In this document: positions 6,303-13,283 of the stretch, piece by piece
Position numbering within the stretch: the stretch's first letter is position 1
Layout of the letters: the number at the start of each line of letters is the position of its first letter
Origin: JAJTHY01 sp964458795
GTDB lineage: Bacteria > Pseudomonadota > Alphaproteobacteria > Rickettsiales > Midichloriaceae
Direction: 5' to 3'
Assembly: GCA_964458795.1 (NCBI GenBank)
Contig: CAYWJW010000028.1
Coordinates: 1-19,700, forward strand
DNA length: 19,700 nucleotides
Made by a program: the position numbers and the translations under genes
Notes under the pieces: generated by a model
Told to the model about the DNA's origin: nothing
What the model saw: the letters and a program-made list of their open reading frames with translations, nothing else
The model's database searches: none

Positions 6303-7535
6303 ATGAAAAATATTGCCATGTGCAACTTGCAAGCCAATGAGTGGGGGAACCATAGAGAGTGCGTACAACAAGATAGATACCTAACTTATTCCGTTAATAC
6401 ATCAAATTGGTCAGAAGACAAAGCTCATACCTATTTAAAAACTTTACATAAAAGCTCACTTAAATGTACTAGCAAGTATACAAAGATAGGGTCTAGCGCA
6501 ATTAGCACTATATATCTGCCATATGAGAATAAGATAGTATGGTCTAATATAGGTGATGGCCAGGCAACTGTCTTTGTTTACGATCCCAAAGAAAGTAAGG
6601 TATGGCCTTTCAGGCTTAATCGTAGGCATGAACCGTATGAGGATAATGAGCATGCAAGAATTAGAAGAGATTGTAGTGATCCTTCAATAAGATATAACGA
6701 ATTGGAGCTTTCTAGTGGAGGTAACCCATCTCTGATAGGCGTATCTCGTGCTTATGGTGCTAAAGATTTTTCCTGTCTAGGATTATCCACAGAACCAGAA
6801 TATGGTACCTTTGATTTGTCTTTAGAGGGTTTAAGGAAAAAAGTATATCACCTTCAATTTTATACTACTTCTAGAATATTTCTGTTTACTGTAAGCAAGG
6901 GCTTTAAGGTAAGTATCGGTGGTACTGATATGGATGCGGCTTACGCTAGAGTAATTTCCCAAAGGTTGCAAGAAAATCCTGCTTTAGAAGTATCTGAAAT
7001 ATTTAAAAGTTTGCAGGCTGAAAGATTGAGAAGCGAGCCATGTAAAAATTGTACTGGGGTTTTTATAGAACTTAGTAATCCATCTAATCCATATAAAATA
7101 AAGTTAAACCGTTATCCAATAGTAACACAGGTTTTTGATGGGTTCCAAAGTAAAAGGTATGATCGTAGTCCAGCCAGTGATGAGGATGGTGGAAAGGTCT
7201 CGGAAATATTATTTGAGAAGGCTTTAGAAGGTGTAGAAAAGAATAAAAAATCATTTTTATTAATTGGCAGTAGTAAACAACGCGATAGTACTAGTGAACG
7301 ACAAGATGGTTCTGGTGAACAACGAAATAATTACTTGTTTGCAGGAATTGCAGTGGTAATTACAGCATCTATTTGCGGAGCCGCTTATTATCTAACTAAA
7401 AGCCGCCCAGACTACGCTACAGCTCTAAGAACTAAAATTAACACCAATATTGATTTTAAGAATATTACTGAGAAATTATCTAAGCTAAGCAGTTGGGTGC
7501 AGGAAAGTTTAGGAAATGCCTTTGGTAGAGGCTGA
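6303..7535 (+). CDS. PP2C-fold pseudophosphatase-like protein with C-terminal membrane anchor
   Basis: The N-terminal 260 residues of this 410-residue protein follow the PPM/PP2C order. These are HRECVQQDRYL (17-27; motif 1), GSSA (63-66) with WSNIGDGQATVF (80-91; family GSTA and NVGDSRAV), RLNRRHEPYEDNEHARI (104-120), GVSRAYGAKDF (146-156), GLSTEPE (160-166), FTVSKGF (195-201) and CKNCTGVFIEL (247-257). The metal-binding positions are mostly lost: no DGHGG is present, SDG is replaced by SKG, and the final DN by KN. Hence a catalytically inactive PP2C fold is likely. A polar, low-complexity linker follows (285-342). Residues 344-364 form one hydrophobic helix, ahead of a 40-residue tail. There is no signal peptide, so the protein may be anchored near its C-terminus. 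A role in binding host phosphoproteins is speculation. Confidence 0.75.
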   Translation: MKNIAMCNLQANEWGNHRECVQQDRYLTYSVNTSNWSEDKAHTYLKTLHKSSLKCTSKYTKIGSSAISTIYLPYENKIVWSNIGDGQATVFVYDPKESKVWPFRLNRRHEPYEDNEHARIRRDCSDPSIRYNELELSSGGNPSLIGVSRAYGAKDFSCLGLSTEPEYGTFDLSLEGLRKKVYHLQFYTTSRIFLFTVSKGFKVSIGGTDMDAAYARVISQRLQENPALEVSEIFKSLQAERLRSEPCKNCTGVFIELSNPSNPYKIKLNRYPIVTQVFDGFQSKRYDRSPASDEDGGKVSEILFEKALEGVEKNKKSFLLIGSSKQRDSTSERQDGSGEQRNNYLFAGIAVVITASICGAAYYLTKSRPDYATALRTKINTNIDFKNITEKLSKLSSWVQESLGNAFGRG

Positions 7536-7548
7536 GACTCGGTGCAAG

Positions 7549-7631
7549 AAAATATTTTGCATAGGGACTTCCATTGGTGATAAAAAATCAAGTATAGTAA
7601 TAAATATAAGATAGAGGAGTACTGCTTAAAT
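7549..7631 (+). repeat. Interspersed repeat, copy R2 (right edge of accessory block)
   Basis: The same elements occur in the same order and orientation as in R1: AAAATATTTT, AGGGACTTCCAT (7562-7573), TAATAAATATAAGATAG (7598-7614) and GCTTAAAT (7624-7631). It lies between the 3' end of the PP2C-like gene and the 3' end of the minus-strand rbfA. The 38 bases from here to rbfA show nothing further. Confidence 0.85.
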
Positions 7632-7669
7632 CACATAGTGAGGGTGGACTCGTTCTTGAGCAAAGTATG

Positions 7670-8035
7670 CTATTTTGTCTTGTGCAGCAAAGCTTCGATT
7701 TTGGCGCCATCGTCAAAGGATTTATCATATGCGAAGCGGACGTCTGGAGTAAAGCGTAACTCAACTTTTTTGCGTAAAATCCGTTTTATTTGCGGTGCTA
7801 TATCATTTAAGAATTTAATCAGTTCATCTTCATCAACACCGCTTATTGAGGCTACGAAAGCAGTTGCGATCTTGAGGTCTTGGCTGATACGAACTTCGGA
7901 AACGGTTATGAATATCTTTTCAAATGCTGGCAAGGATAGCTCATTCCGCACGAAGATTTCAGAGATAGCCTGCTTTATGGTTTCAGAAACTCTAAGTTGG
8001 CGTTGAGATGGGGCTTTTGTATATCTATAAACCAT
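7670..8035 (-). CDS. rbfA: 30S ribosome-binding factor A
   Basis: RbfA binds immature 30S subunits and helps 16S rRNA 5'-end processing and helix maturation, especially in the cold. The 121-residue product has the single KH-like family fold: QRQLRVSETIKQAISEIF (11-28), the strand FITVSEVRISQDLKIATAFV (42-61), and the C-terminal LRFTPDVRFAYDKSFDDGAKIEALL (93-117). The ATG at 8035 is 13 bases after the infB stop, consistent with the rimP-nusA-infB-rbfA operon. In many alphaproteobacteria truB follows; here the gene is last and the repeat R2 and accessory block lie beyond. No terminator was seen. Confidence 0.95.
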   Translation of the reverse strand: MVYRYTKAPSQRQLRVSETIKQAISEIFVRNELSLPAFEKIFITVSEVRISQDLKIATAFVASISGVDEDELIKFLNDIAPQIKRILRKKVELRFTPDVRFAYDKSFDDGAKIEALLHKTK

Positions 8036-8048
8036 AAGCTTTTATTCT

Positions 8049-10619
8049 CTATAGAGTTCTGGCTTGTTCGGTAACTTCATAGATCTCTATTTTGTCACCA
8101 GCTTTTATATCTTCATAGTTTTCAAAAGATAGGCCGCACTCAAATCCCGTGCTGACTTCTTTTACGTCTTCTTTAAAGCGTTTAAGAGCTTTGAGTTTGC
8201 CAGTATAAACTACAACGTTATCTCTGATAATCCGGGCATTTGCATTACGTTTAACTTGGCCTTCGGTAACGTAACAGCCGGCAACTTTACCGAATTTGGT
8301 TAGGTCGAATACATCACGAATTTCTACATAGCCTATTATATTCTCTTTGACTGCAGGAGAAAGCATTCCGCCCATAGCAGCTTTTACTTCATCTACAAGA
8401 TTATAGATGATTGAGTAATAACGGATGTCGATTCCGGTGGTTCTAGCTAGTTCGCGAGCTTGTTGGTTTGCTCTAACGTTGAAACCAATTATTATGGCCT
8501 GAGAAGCGCTGGCAAGTGTTACATCAGATTCGGTGATACCGCCAACTGCCTGGTGCAATATGCGTACCGAGATCTCTTCAGTACCTAGTTTTTGTAGGCT
8601 GTTTACAATTGCCTCAACAGAGCCTTGTACATCGGCTTTGATAATAATCGGAAGCTCCTTGATATTGAGATCTTGAGCTCGTTTAAACATTGTAGCAAGT
8701 GAAGCGGGTTTAGTTGCAGCATGACGTTTTTGTTTTTCACGTTCCTGACGGAAAGAAACTAAGTCACGTGCAGTTTTTTCAGTAGGAACTACGGTGAATT
8801 CATCGCCTGCTGTTGGGGCATGTTCAAGCCCTAAAATTTCTATAGGGGTAGAGGGACCGGCAGATTCTATATGCTTACCTTTGTCATTTATAAGTGCACG
8901 TAATTTGCCCCAAGTGGTGCCCGCTACAACAATATCTCCCACTCGGATTGTACCTTTCTGTACCAGTAAAGTTGCGACTGGCCCACGACCTTTATCTATC
9001 TTGGCTTCAATAACAGTGCCTTCTGCTAGTCTGTTAGGATTCGCTTTGAAATCAAGCATCTCAGCTTGAAGCAAGATAAGCTCTTCTAGTTTATCAAGGT
9101 TCAATTTTTGTTTTGCAGAGACTTCGACAACAATTGCGTCGCCACCCATTTCTTCAGGTACAATTCCATGTTGAAGTAGCTCTTGCTTTACTCGTTCTGG
9201 ATTCGCTTCGGGTTTATCAATTTTATTTATGGCTACAATAATAGGAACTTGTGCAGCTTTAGCATGACTTATTGCTTCGATAGTTTGTTGCATAATACCA
9301 TCATCTGCAGCTACTACCAAAACTACTATATCTGTAACACTTGCACCTCTCATTCGCATAGCAGTGAAAGCTTCATGTCCTGGTGTATCAAGGAAAGTAA
9401 TTATTTTTCCATTTTCTAATGTAACTTGATAAGCACCGATATGTTGAGTAATACCGCCAGCCTCTCCTGCAACAACATCAGTATTGCGAAGTGCATCTAG
9501 AAGTGAAGTTTTGCCGTGATCAACGTGACCCATAATAGTTACGACTGGAGCTCTTGGTAGCATGTCAGTCTCATTGTCTTCAATTTTTTGCAGAAGCGCG
9601 GCTTCAATTTCAAATTCGGTGATACGTTTGATTTTATGGCCAAATTCTGACACTACAAGTTCAGCGGTATCGGCATCTATTGACTGATTCATAGTTACGA
9701 TCATGCCAAGCTTCATTAGAGCCTTAATAACATCAGCTGTCTTTTCAGACATTCTTCCAGCTAATTCCTGTACAGTTATAAAGTCAGGTATTAATACTTC
9801 GCGTAACACTTTTTCTGCAGGACGCATATCGCCCATCATTTTGCGCTTAGCTTTTTCTCTGGCTCTTCTAATCGAAGCCATGCTTCTACGTCTGCCAAAA
9901 GATGTAGTGCCATCTTCAGAGTCCATCATCATTACTTGCGCTACTGAGATTTTTTTCGGAAGTCTACGTTCATCTTCTTTTTTGACAGCAGCCGCAGCTT
10001 TAGCTTCATCTTCAAGATCTCTGCCTTGTTTTTTGTGCACTACATCACCTAAGGTTTTTGCACCAAGGTTTTTAGTAGGTTTTACAGGCTGAGGTTCTTG
10101 CTCTTCCAGCTCTTCTTCTTGAGGGCGGGCTGCACGATAAATCTCATCAAGGTTTTTTACCCTGCCTTTTCGTAGTAAGTCATCTAAATTAATCTTTCTT
10201 TGTTCTACTTTTGGAGCTTCGGGTGTTGGAGGAGCAACATCTATAAACTCTTCTACTACCGTCTCTGTAACCGGTACTGGTTTTGCTTCAGTCTGCTCTC
10301 CACCATTTTGATCTTTTTCAACTTTTACTTGTAGCAATCTCTCAGCCTTTTGTTTTTTATCTATTTCAGCAGTTTTGAGTGCTAACAATCTTTTGTCACG
10401 CTCTTGTGCGGTTAAGCCACTTAGGTCAGGGCGAGGAGTTGCGGAAGATTGGGGTGTAAGATTTATGCGAGCTTGTTTGGTGATAACAACCACTTTTCCT
10501 TTGGAGCTAGAAGAAGTAGTTTTAACCGAGCCAGGACTTATATTAAGTTTTTCCCCTAGCTTAATACCAAGCTTCCCTGATGTTAAGGTTAGAGTTTTTT
10601 TATCATTCTGTTCGGTCAC
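8049..10619 (-). CDS. infB: Translation initiation factor IF-2
   Basis: IF-2 is the GTPase that delivers fMet-tRNA to the 30S subunit and promotes subunit joining. The 856-residue protein has a long charged, Pro/Glu-rich N-terminal region (about 1-270) with the IF2-associated segment LRKGRVKNLDEIYRA near 149-163. An IF2_N helical domain lies near 275-330. The G domain has GHVDHGKT (364-371), DTPGHEAF (411-418) and NKID (465-468). Domains II, III and C2 follow and include IKADVQGSVEAI and GFNVRANQQARE. The start is a GTG with a clear AGAGG Shine-Dalgarno 8 bases upstream. It lies 55 bases after nusA; ylxR, often found between them, is absent. Confidence 0.97.
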   Translation of the reverse strand: MTEQNDKKTLTLTSGKLGIKLGEKLNISPGSVKTTSSSSKGKVVVITKQARINLTPQSSATPRPDLSGLTAQERDKRLLALKTAEIDKKQKAERLLQVKVEKDQNGGEQTEAKPVPVTETVVEEFIDVAPPTPEAPKVEQRKINLDDLLRKGRVKNLDEIYRAARPQEEELEEQEPQPVKPTKNLGAKTLGDVVHKKQGRDLEDEAKAAAAVKKEDERRLPKKISVAQVMMMDSEDGTTSFGRRRSMASIRRAREKAKRKMMGDMRPAEKVLREVLIPDFITVQELAGRMSEKTADVIKALMKLGMIVTMNQSIDADTAELVVSEFGHKIKRITEFEIEAALLQKIEDNETDMLPRAPVVTIMGHVDHGKTSLLDALRNTDVVAGEAGGITQHIGAYQVTLENGKIITFLDTPGHEAFTAMRMRGASVTDIVVLVVAADDGIMQQTIEAISHAKAAQVPIIVAINKIDKPEANPERVKQELLQHGIVPEEMGGDAIVVEVSAKQKLNLDKLEELILLQAEMLDFKANPNRLAEGTVIEAKIDKGRGPVATLLVQKGTIRVGDIVVAGTTWGKLRALINDKGKHIESAGPSTPIEILGLEHAPTAGDEFTVVPTEKTARDLVSFRQEREKQKRHAATKPASLATMFKRAQDLNIKELPIIIKADVQGSVEAIVNSLQKLGTEEISVRILHQAVGGITESDVTLASASQAIIIGFNVRANQQARELARTTGIDIRYYSIIYNLVDEVKAAMGGMLSPAVKENIIGYVEIRDVFDLTKFGKVAGCYVTEGQVKRNANARIIRDNVVVYTGKLKALKRFKEDVKEVSTGFECGLSFENYEDIKAGDKIEIYEVTEQARTL

Positions 10620-10674
10620 TTAAACTACCTCTTCTTAATTTTTTGCTAAAAATATAGCGTTTACACTTGTTATA

Positions 10675-12267
10675 TCATTTGCTTTCAGCAAAGTATACCT
10701 TATCACGCGCTGCCATTATTATAGCATCAACCAAATCATGATTTAAACCTTTGATATTAACTTTTTCAAGAAGTTCATCGCGTGATAGGTCTGCTAAATC
10801 TTCTAAGGTTTTAATATCAGCACTAAATAGCTTGGCTGCAAAGTCTTCTGTCATATGGGGAAGCGCTAAGACTGATGAATCAAGGTTGCCAGTGCTACCT
10901 GCGGCTGCAGGATTGTTACTAGCATCATCGTGAGTTGCCGCATAATCTCTGGCGCGAGTAATAAGTTCCTCTGCTATCGATTCATCAAGACCTTCAATAC
11001 CAGCTATATCAGCTTGCGCTGCATCAGCAATTGCTTGAATTGAGCTGTATCCTTCGGATGCAAGTAGTTGCGCAAGAATTTCTTCAACATCAAGTGCTTC
11101 CATAAATTTCTTGGTAACAGCTCCAAATTCTTCACCTCTGCGTTTTGATTCTGCTTCTTCGGTCAGTACATCAATCTCCCAGCCTATAAGCATAGAAGCA
11201 AGACGTACATTTTGTCCTCTGCGTCCTATCGCAATGCTTAGCTGCTCGTCAGGTACGACTACTTCAATACGCCCGTTATCTTCATCAATTATCACTTTGC
11301 TTACTTCAGCAGGAGCTAGGGCATTAACGATTGTAGTAGCTGGATCATGTGACCATTCGATAACGTCAATCTTCTCACCACTCAATTCATTGATAACCGC
11401 CTGTACTCTGGAACCACGCATACCAACACACGAACCAACTGGATCAACTGCCGGATCGGTTGTAAATACGGCAATCTTTGCGCGTGATCCTGGATCCCTT
11501 GCAATGGATTTGATTTCGATAATATGGTCATAAATTTCAGGTACTTCTTGTGCAAAAAGTTCAGCCAAGAATTCTTTATGTGTGCGAGACAATAAAATCT
11601 GCGGACCTTTATTGTCTTTATTAACTTCATAGACAAGAGCTCTTATACGTTCGCCTTGTCTTATTTTATTCTTTTCGTCGCGTATCAAGAACTCATTGCG
11701 TATTACAGCTTCAGCGCTACCAATCTTAACAATTATACCGTTGTGCTCAACTTTTTCTACAACGCCACTGACAATTTTTCCAACGCGATCTTTAAATTCA
11801 TCATAGTTTTTATCACGTTCAATCTCTTTTACTCGATACATAATAACTTGCTTAGCAGACTGAGCAGCAACACGACCTAAGTCTATCGCTGGAAGCTGTT
11901 CTGATAAAATATCACCTATAACAGCATCTGGCTTCCTATGCTTTGCTTCTGAAAAAAGTATAGGGTTGATGTTAGGCTGACTTTTCAGGCTTTCATCTCT
12001 GTTTTCTGCGCCTTTCTCATCTTCCGCATTTTCTTCAACTGGTACATAATCATCCGGAACTACGATCATTTCACGGAAAATTTTTATATCACCAGTCTTG
12101 CGATCTATCTCGGCACGTATGGTACTTTCATGACCATACTTGCGACGAGCTGCAACTCTAATTGCATCTTCAAGAGCCTCGATTACAGAATCTTTGGAAA
12201 TGTTCTTTTCGCGAGCAACTGCTTCCGCGATTAAAATTATCTCACTACTGCCGAAATTCTGGTTCAT
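10675..12267 (-). CDS. nusA: Transcription termination/antitermination factor NusA
   Basis: NusA binds RNA polymerase and modulates pausing, termination and antitermination. This 530-residue protein has an N-terminal polymerase-binding domain (1-160) interrupted by a charged insert of about 35 residues near 76-110. An S1 domain (about 163-230) is followed by two KH domains (about 235-375) with GMRGSRVQAVINELSGEKID and IGRRGQNVRLASMLIGWEID. Two C-terminal helix-hairpin-helix-like acidic repeats lie near 397-450 and 472-526. The ATG overlaps the rimP stop as ATGA, and AAGGAG lies 10 bases upstream, so translation is coupled but can also initiate independently. Confidence 0.96.
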   Translation of the reverse strand: MNQNFGSSEIILIAEAVAREKNISKDSVIEALEDAIRVAARRKYGHESTIRAEIDRKTGDIKIFREMIVVPDDYVPVEENAEDEKGAENRDESLKSQPNINPILFSEAKHRKPDAVIGDILSEQLPAIDLGRVAAQSAKQVIMYRVKEIERDKNYDEFKDRVGKIVSGVVEKVEHNGIIVKIGSAEAVIRNEFLIRDEKNKIRQGERIRALVYEVNKDNKGPQILLSRTHKEFLAELFAQEVPEIYDHIIEIKSIARDPGSRAKIAVFTTDPAVDPVGSCVGMRGSRVQAVINELSGEKIDVIEWSHDPATTIVNALAPAEVSKVIIDEDNGRIEVVVPDEQLSIAIGRRGQNVRLASMLIGWEIDVLTEEAESKRRGEEFGAVTKKFMEALDVEEILAQLLASEGYSSIQAIADAAQADIAGIEGLDESIAEELITRARDYAATHDDASNNPAAAGSTGNLDSSVLALPHMTEDFAAKLFSADIKTLEDLADLSRDELLEKVNIKGLNHDLVDAIIMAARDKVYFAESK

Positions 12268-12770
12268 GACTTCTTATCTCCTTTTTTAGTGTTACTAGCA
12301 AAATAATCCAAATGCGCCTCAAAAATATGATCAAACTTGATCTCAACCATCTTGTGAGGAGCTGGTAATTCTAATGTTACAATGTCATTCTCAAGGCTCA
12401 CAAGACGACCAGTAAATTTTTTCTGTCCGTTAATAGGAGCTTTGGTAGTAAGTTTAATAAAGTTACCTACATTGTTTGTAAAGTCTTTTAGGCGAGTTAG
12501 TGGGCAATTAAGTCCTGGAGAACTCATTTCTAAGTTATATTCACTATCAATTGGGTTTTCTACGTCCAATAGTACAGATATGTGACGACTAGCTGTTTCG
12601 CAGTCTTCCAAAGTCAACCCTTGCTCGTCGACGCGGTCAATCATGAATTGTAAGGTTCTATCACCACCATTGTGGGACAGTCTTATGCGTACGATCTCAT
12701 ACCCGAGTGCCAAGAGCGATTCACTTACTATATCAAAAATTTTAGTCTCAAGTTGTGTTTGGTAAATCAT
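12264..12770 (-). CDS. rimP: Ribosome maturation factor RimP
   Basis: RimP assists early 30S assembly. The 168-residue product shows the N-terminal domain (KIFDIVSESLLALGYEIVRIRL and LQFMIDR), the family hallmark LEDCETASRHISVLLDVENPI, then YNLEMSSPGLNCPL, and a C-terminal SH3-like domain (FTGRLVSLENDIVTLEL). The frame is open back to a TTG at 12803, but those extra residues have no family match, so the ATG at 12770 is used; no strong Shine-Dalgarno precedes it. It is the first gene of the rimP-nusA-infB-rbfA operon, with a sigma70 promoter 55 bases upstream. Confidence 0.94.
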   Translation of the reverse strand: MIYQTQLETKIFDIVSESLLALGYEIVRIRLSHNGGDRTLQFMIDRVDEQGLTLEDCETASRHISVLLDVENPIDSEYNLEMSSPGLNCPLTRLKDFTNNVGNFIKLTTKAPINGQKKFTGRLVSLENDIVTLELPAPHKMVEIKFDHIFEAHLDYFASNTKKGDKKS

Positions 12771-12781
12771 TTTAACAAGAT

Positions 12782-12809
12782 AAATAAAACAAAAGGCGGA
12801 CAAACGCCC
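12782..12809 (-). terminator. Possible attenuator hairpin in the rimP leader
   Basis: On the minus strand a short GC stem (GGCG/CGCC, extended by a G-T pair, 6-base loop) is followed at once by TTTTGTTTTATTT, and 11 bases later by the rimP ATG. This has the form of a weak intrinsic terminator between promoter and first gene. Because NusA is encoded downstream, autoregulation by attenuation is conceivable, but the stem is short. Confidence 0.35.
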
Positions 12810-12824
12810 ACCTCTACTGCCATT

Positions 12825-12853
12825 CTTATATACCGAAAGAATATTCCGGTCAA
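12825..12853 (-). promoter_or_regulatory. Sigma70 promoter of the rimP-nusA-infB-rbfA operon
   Basis: On the minus strand TTGACC (12848-12853) and TATAAG (12825-12830) are separated by exactly 17 bases, each matching the consensus at 5 of 6 positions. Transcription would start near 12818, leaving a leader of about 48 bases before rimP. Confidence 0.7.
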
Positions 12854-12960
12854 GAGATATTACATATTTTTTCTAATGAAAAATGTGATTCTTATAAATA
12901 TTCTTAGGTCTCTTGGCAAGAAAAGAGTTAACCATCTCTTTGAGTTATTTACTGGAATTG

Positions 12961-13043
12961 GTATTAGGCACAACTTTCTGATCTTATATTTATCAGTATA
13001 GCCCGCTTTTTTGGTCTATGGAAGTCCCTATACAAAATATTTT
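12961..13043 (-). repeat. Interspersed repeat, copy R3 (inverted)
   Basis: On the minus strand this copy reads AAAATATTTT, ATAGGGACTTCCAT, 22 variable bases, TGATAAATATAAGATCAG, then TTGTGCCTAATA, parallel to GTGTGCGTAATA in R1. It lies in the divergent spacer between the rimP promoter and the ABC-F promoter. The rest of the 12854-13070 spacer holds no convincing gene; a 41-codon ATG frame at 12876-13001 runs into the repeat and is not credited. Confidence 0.8.
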
Positions 13044-13062
13044 TTGTGCACAGGAAAATCTC

Positions 13063-13091
13063 TGGCGACATTTAAAGTACTATGCTAAAAT
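13063..13091 (+). promoter_or_regulatory. Extended -10 promoter of the ABC-F gene
   Basis: TGCTAAAAT (13083-13091) combines the TGn motif with a 5-of-6 -10 box. A poor -35 candidate TGGCGA (13063-13068) lies 17 bases upstream. The predicted transcription start is near 13098, well before the ABC-F start codon at 13284. Confidence 0.5.
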
Positions 13092-13097
13092 AGGCGT

Positions 13098-13283
13098 ATA
13101 TATTATATGAAGTCTATTACAAATGACGCGCGAAGCTCATATTATAACGGGGTAGCGCGGCATACGGGAAAGAAGAACCCGTATGCCGTATGTGACTTCA
13201 CATCACTTCGGCACAAATCTCTTAAGAGATTTAGGCTGCAACCTGGGTTGTGGCAATTATTCAAATTCAAATGGTGTCGAAAA
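13098..13283 (+). promoter_or_regulatory. Structured leader of the ABC-F gene
   Basis: About 185 bases between promoter and ABC-F ATG are rich in pairing. A perfect 11-bp stem (CGGCATACGGG 13158-13168 with CCCGTATGCCG 13178-13188, loop AAAGAAGAA) sits inside a long-range 7-bp stem TGAAGTC (13108-13114) with GACTTCA (13194-13200). Then come an 18-base perfect palindrome at 13215-13232 and CAAC/GTTG near 13239-13250. No T-run follows. A frame from ATG 13107 is open through the leader into the ABC-F gene, so it could also be read as a 59-residue N-terminal extension, but that has no family similarity. Candidate roles are a cis-acting leader or an RPE-like palindromic insertion. Confidence 0.6.

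Noticed and set aside
2281..7631. Prophage or transposon as the source of the block
   Set aside because: No integrase, transposase, phage structural gene or tRNA attachment site is seen; only the flanking repeats support mobility.
7638..8006. A 122-codon plus-strand open frame
   Set aside because: It is the antisense shadow of rbfA, whose product is clearly recognised.
12672..13001. Plus-strand frame over the rimP start and spacer, including a 41-codon ATG frame from 12876
   Set aside because: It runs antisense to rimP and its promoter, ends inside repeat R3, and has no Shine-Dalgarno or family similarity.
13107..13283. A 59-residue N-terminal extension of the ABC-F protein
   Set aside because: The family N-terminus starts at MLVLHNIVKKFG (13284), and the extension coincides with perfect inverted repeats; kept as a leader, with the alternative noted.
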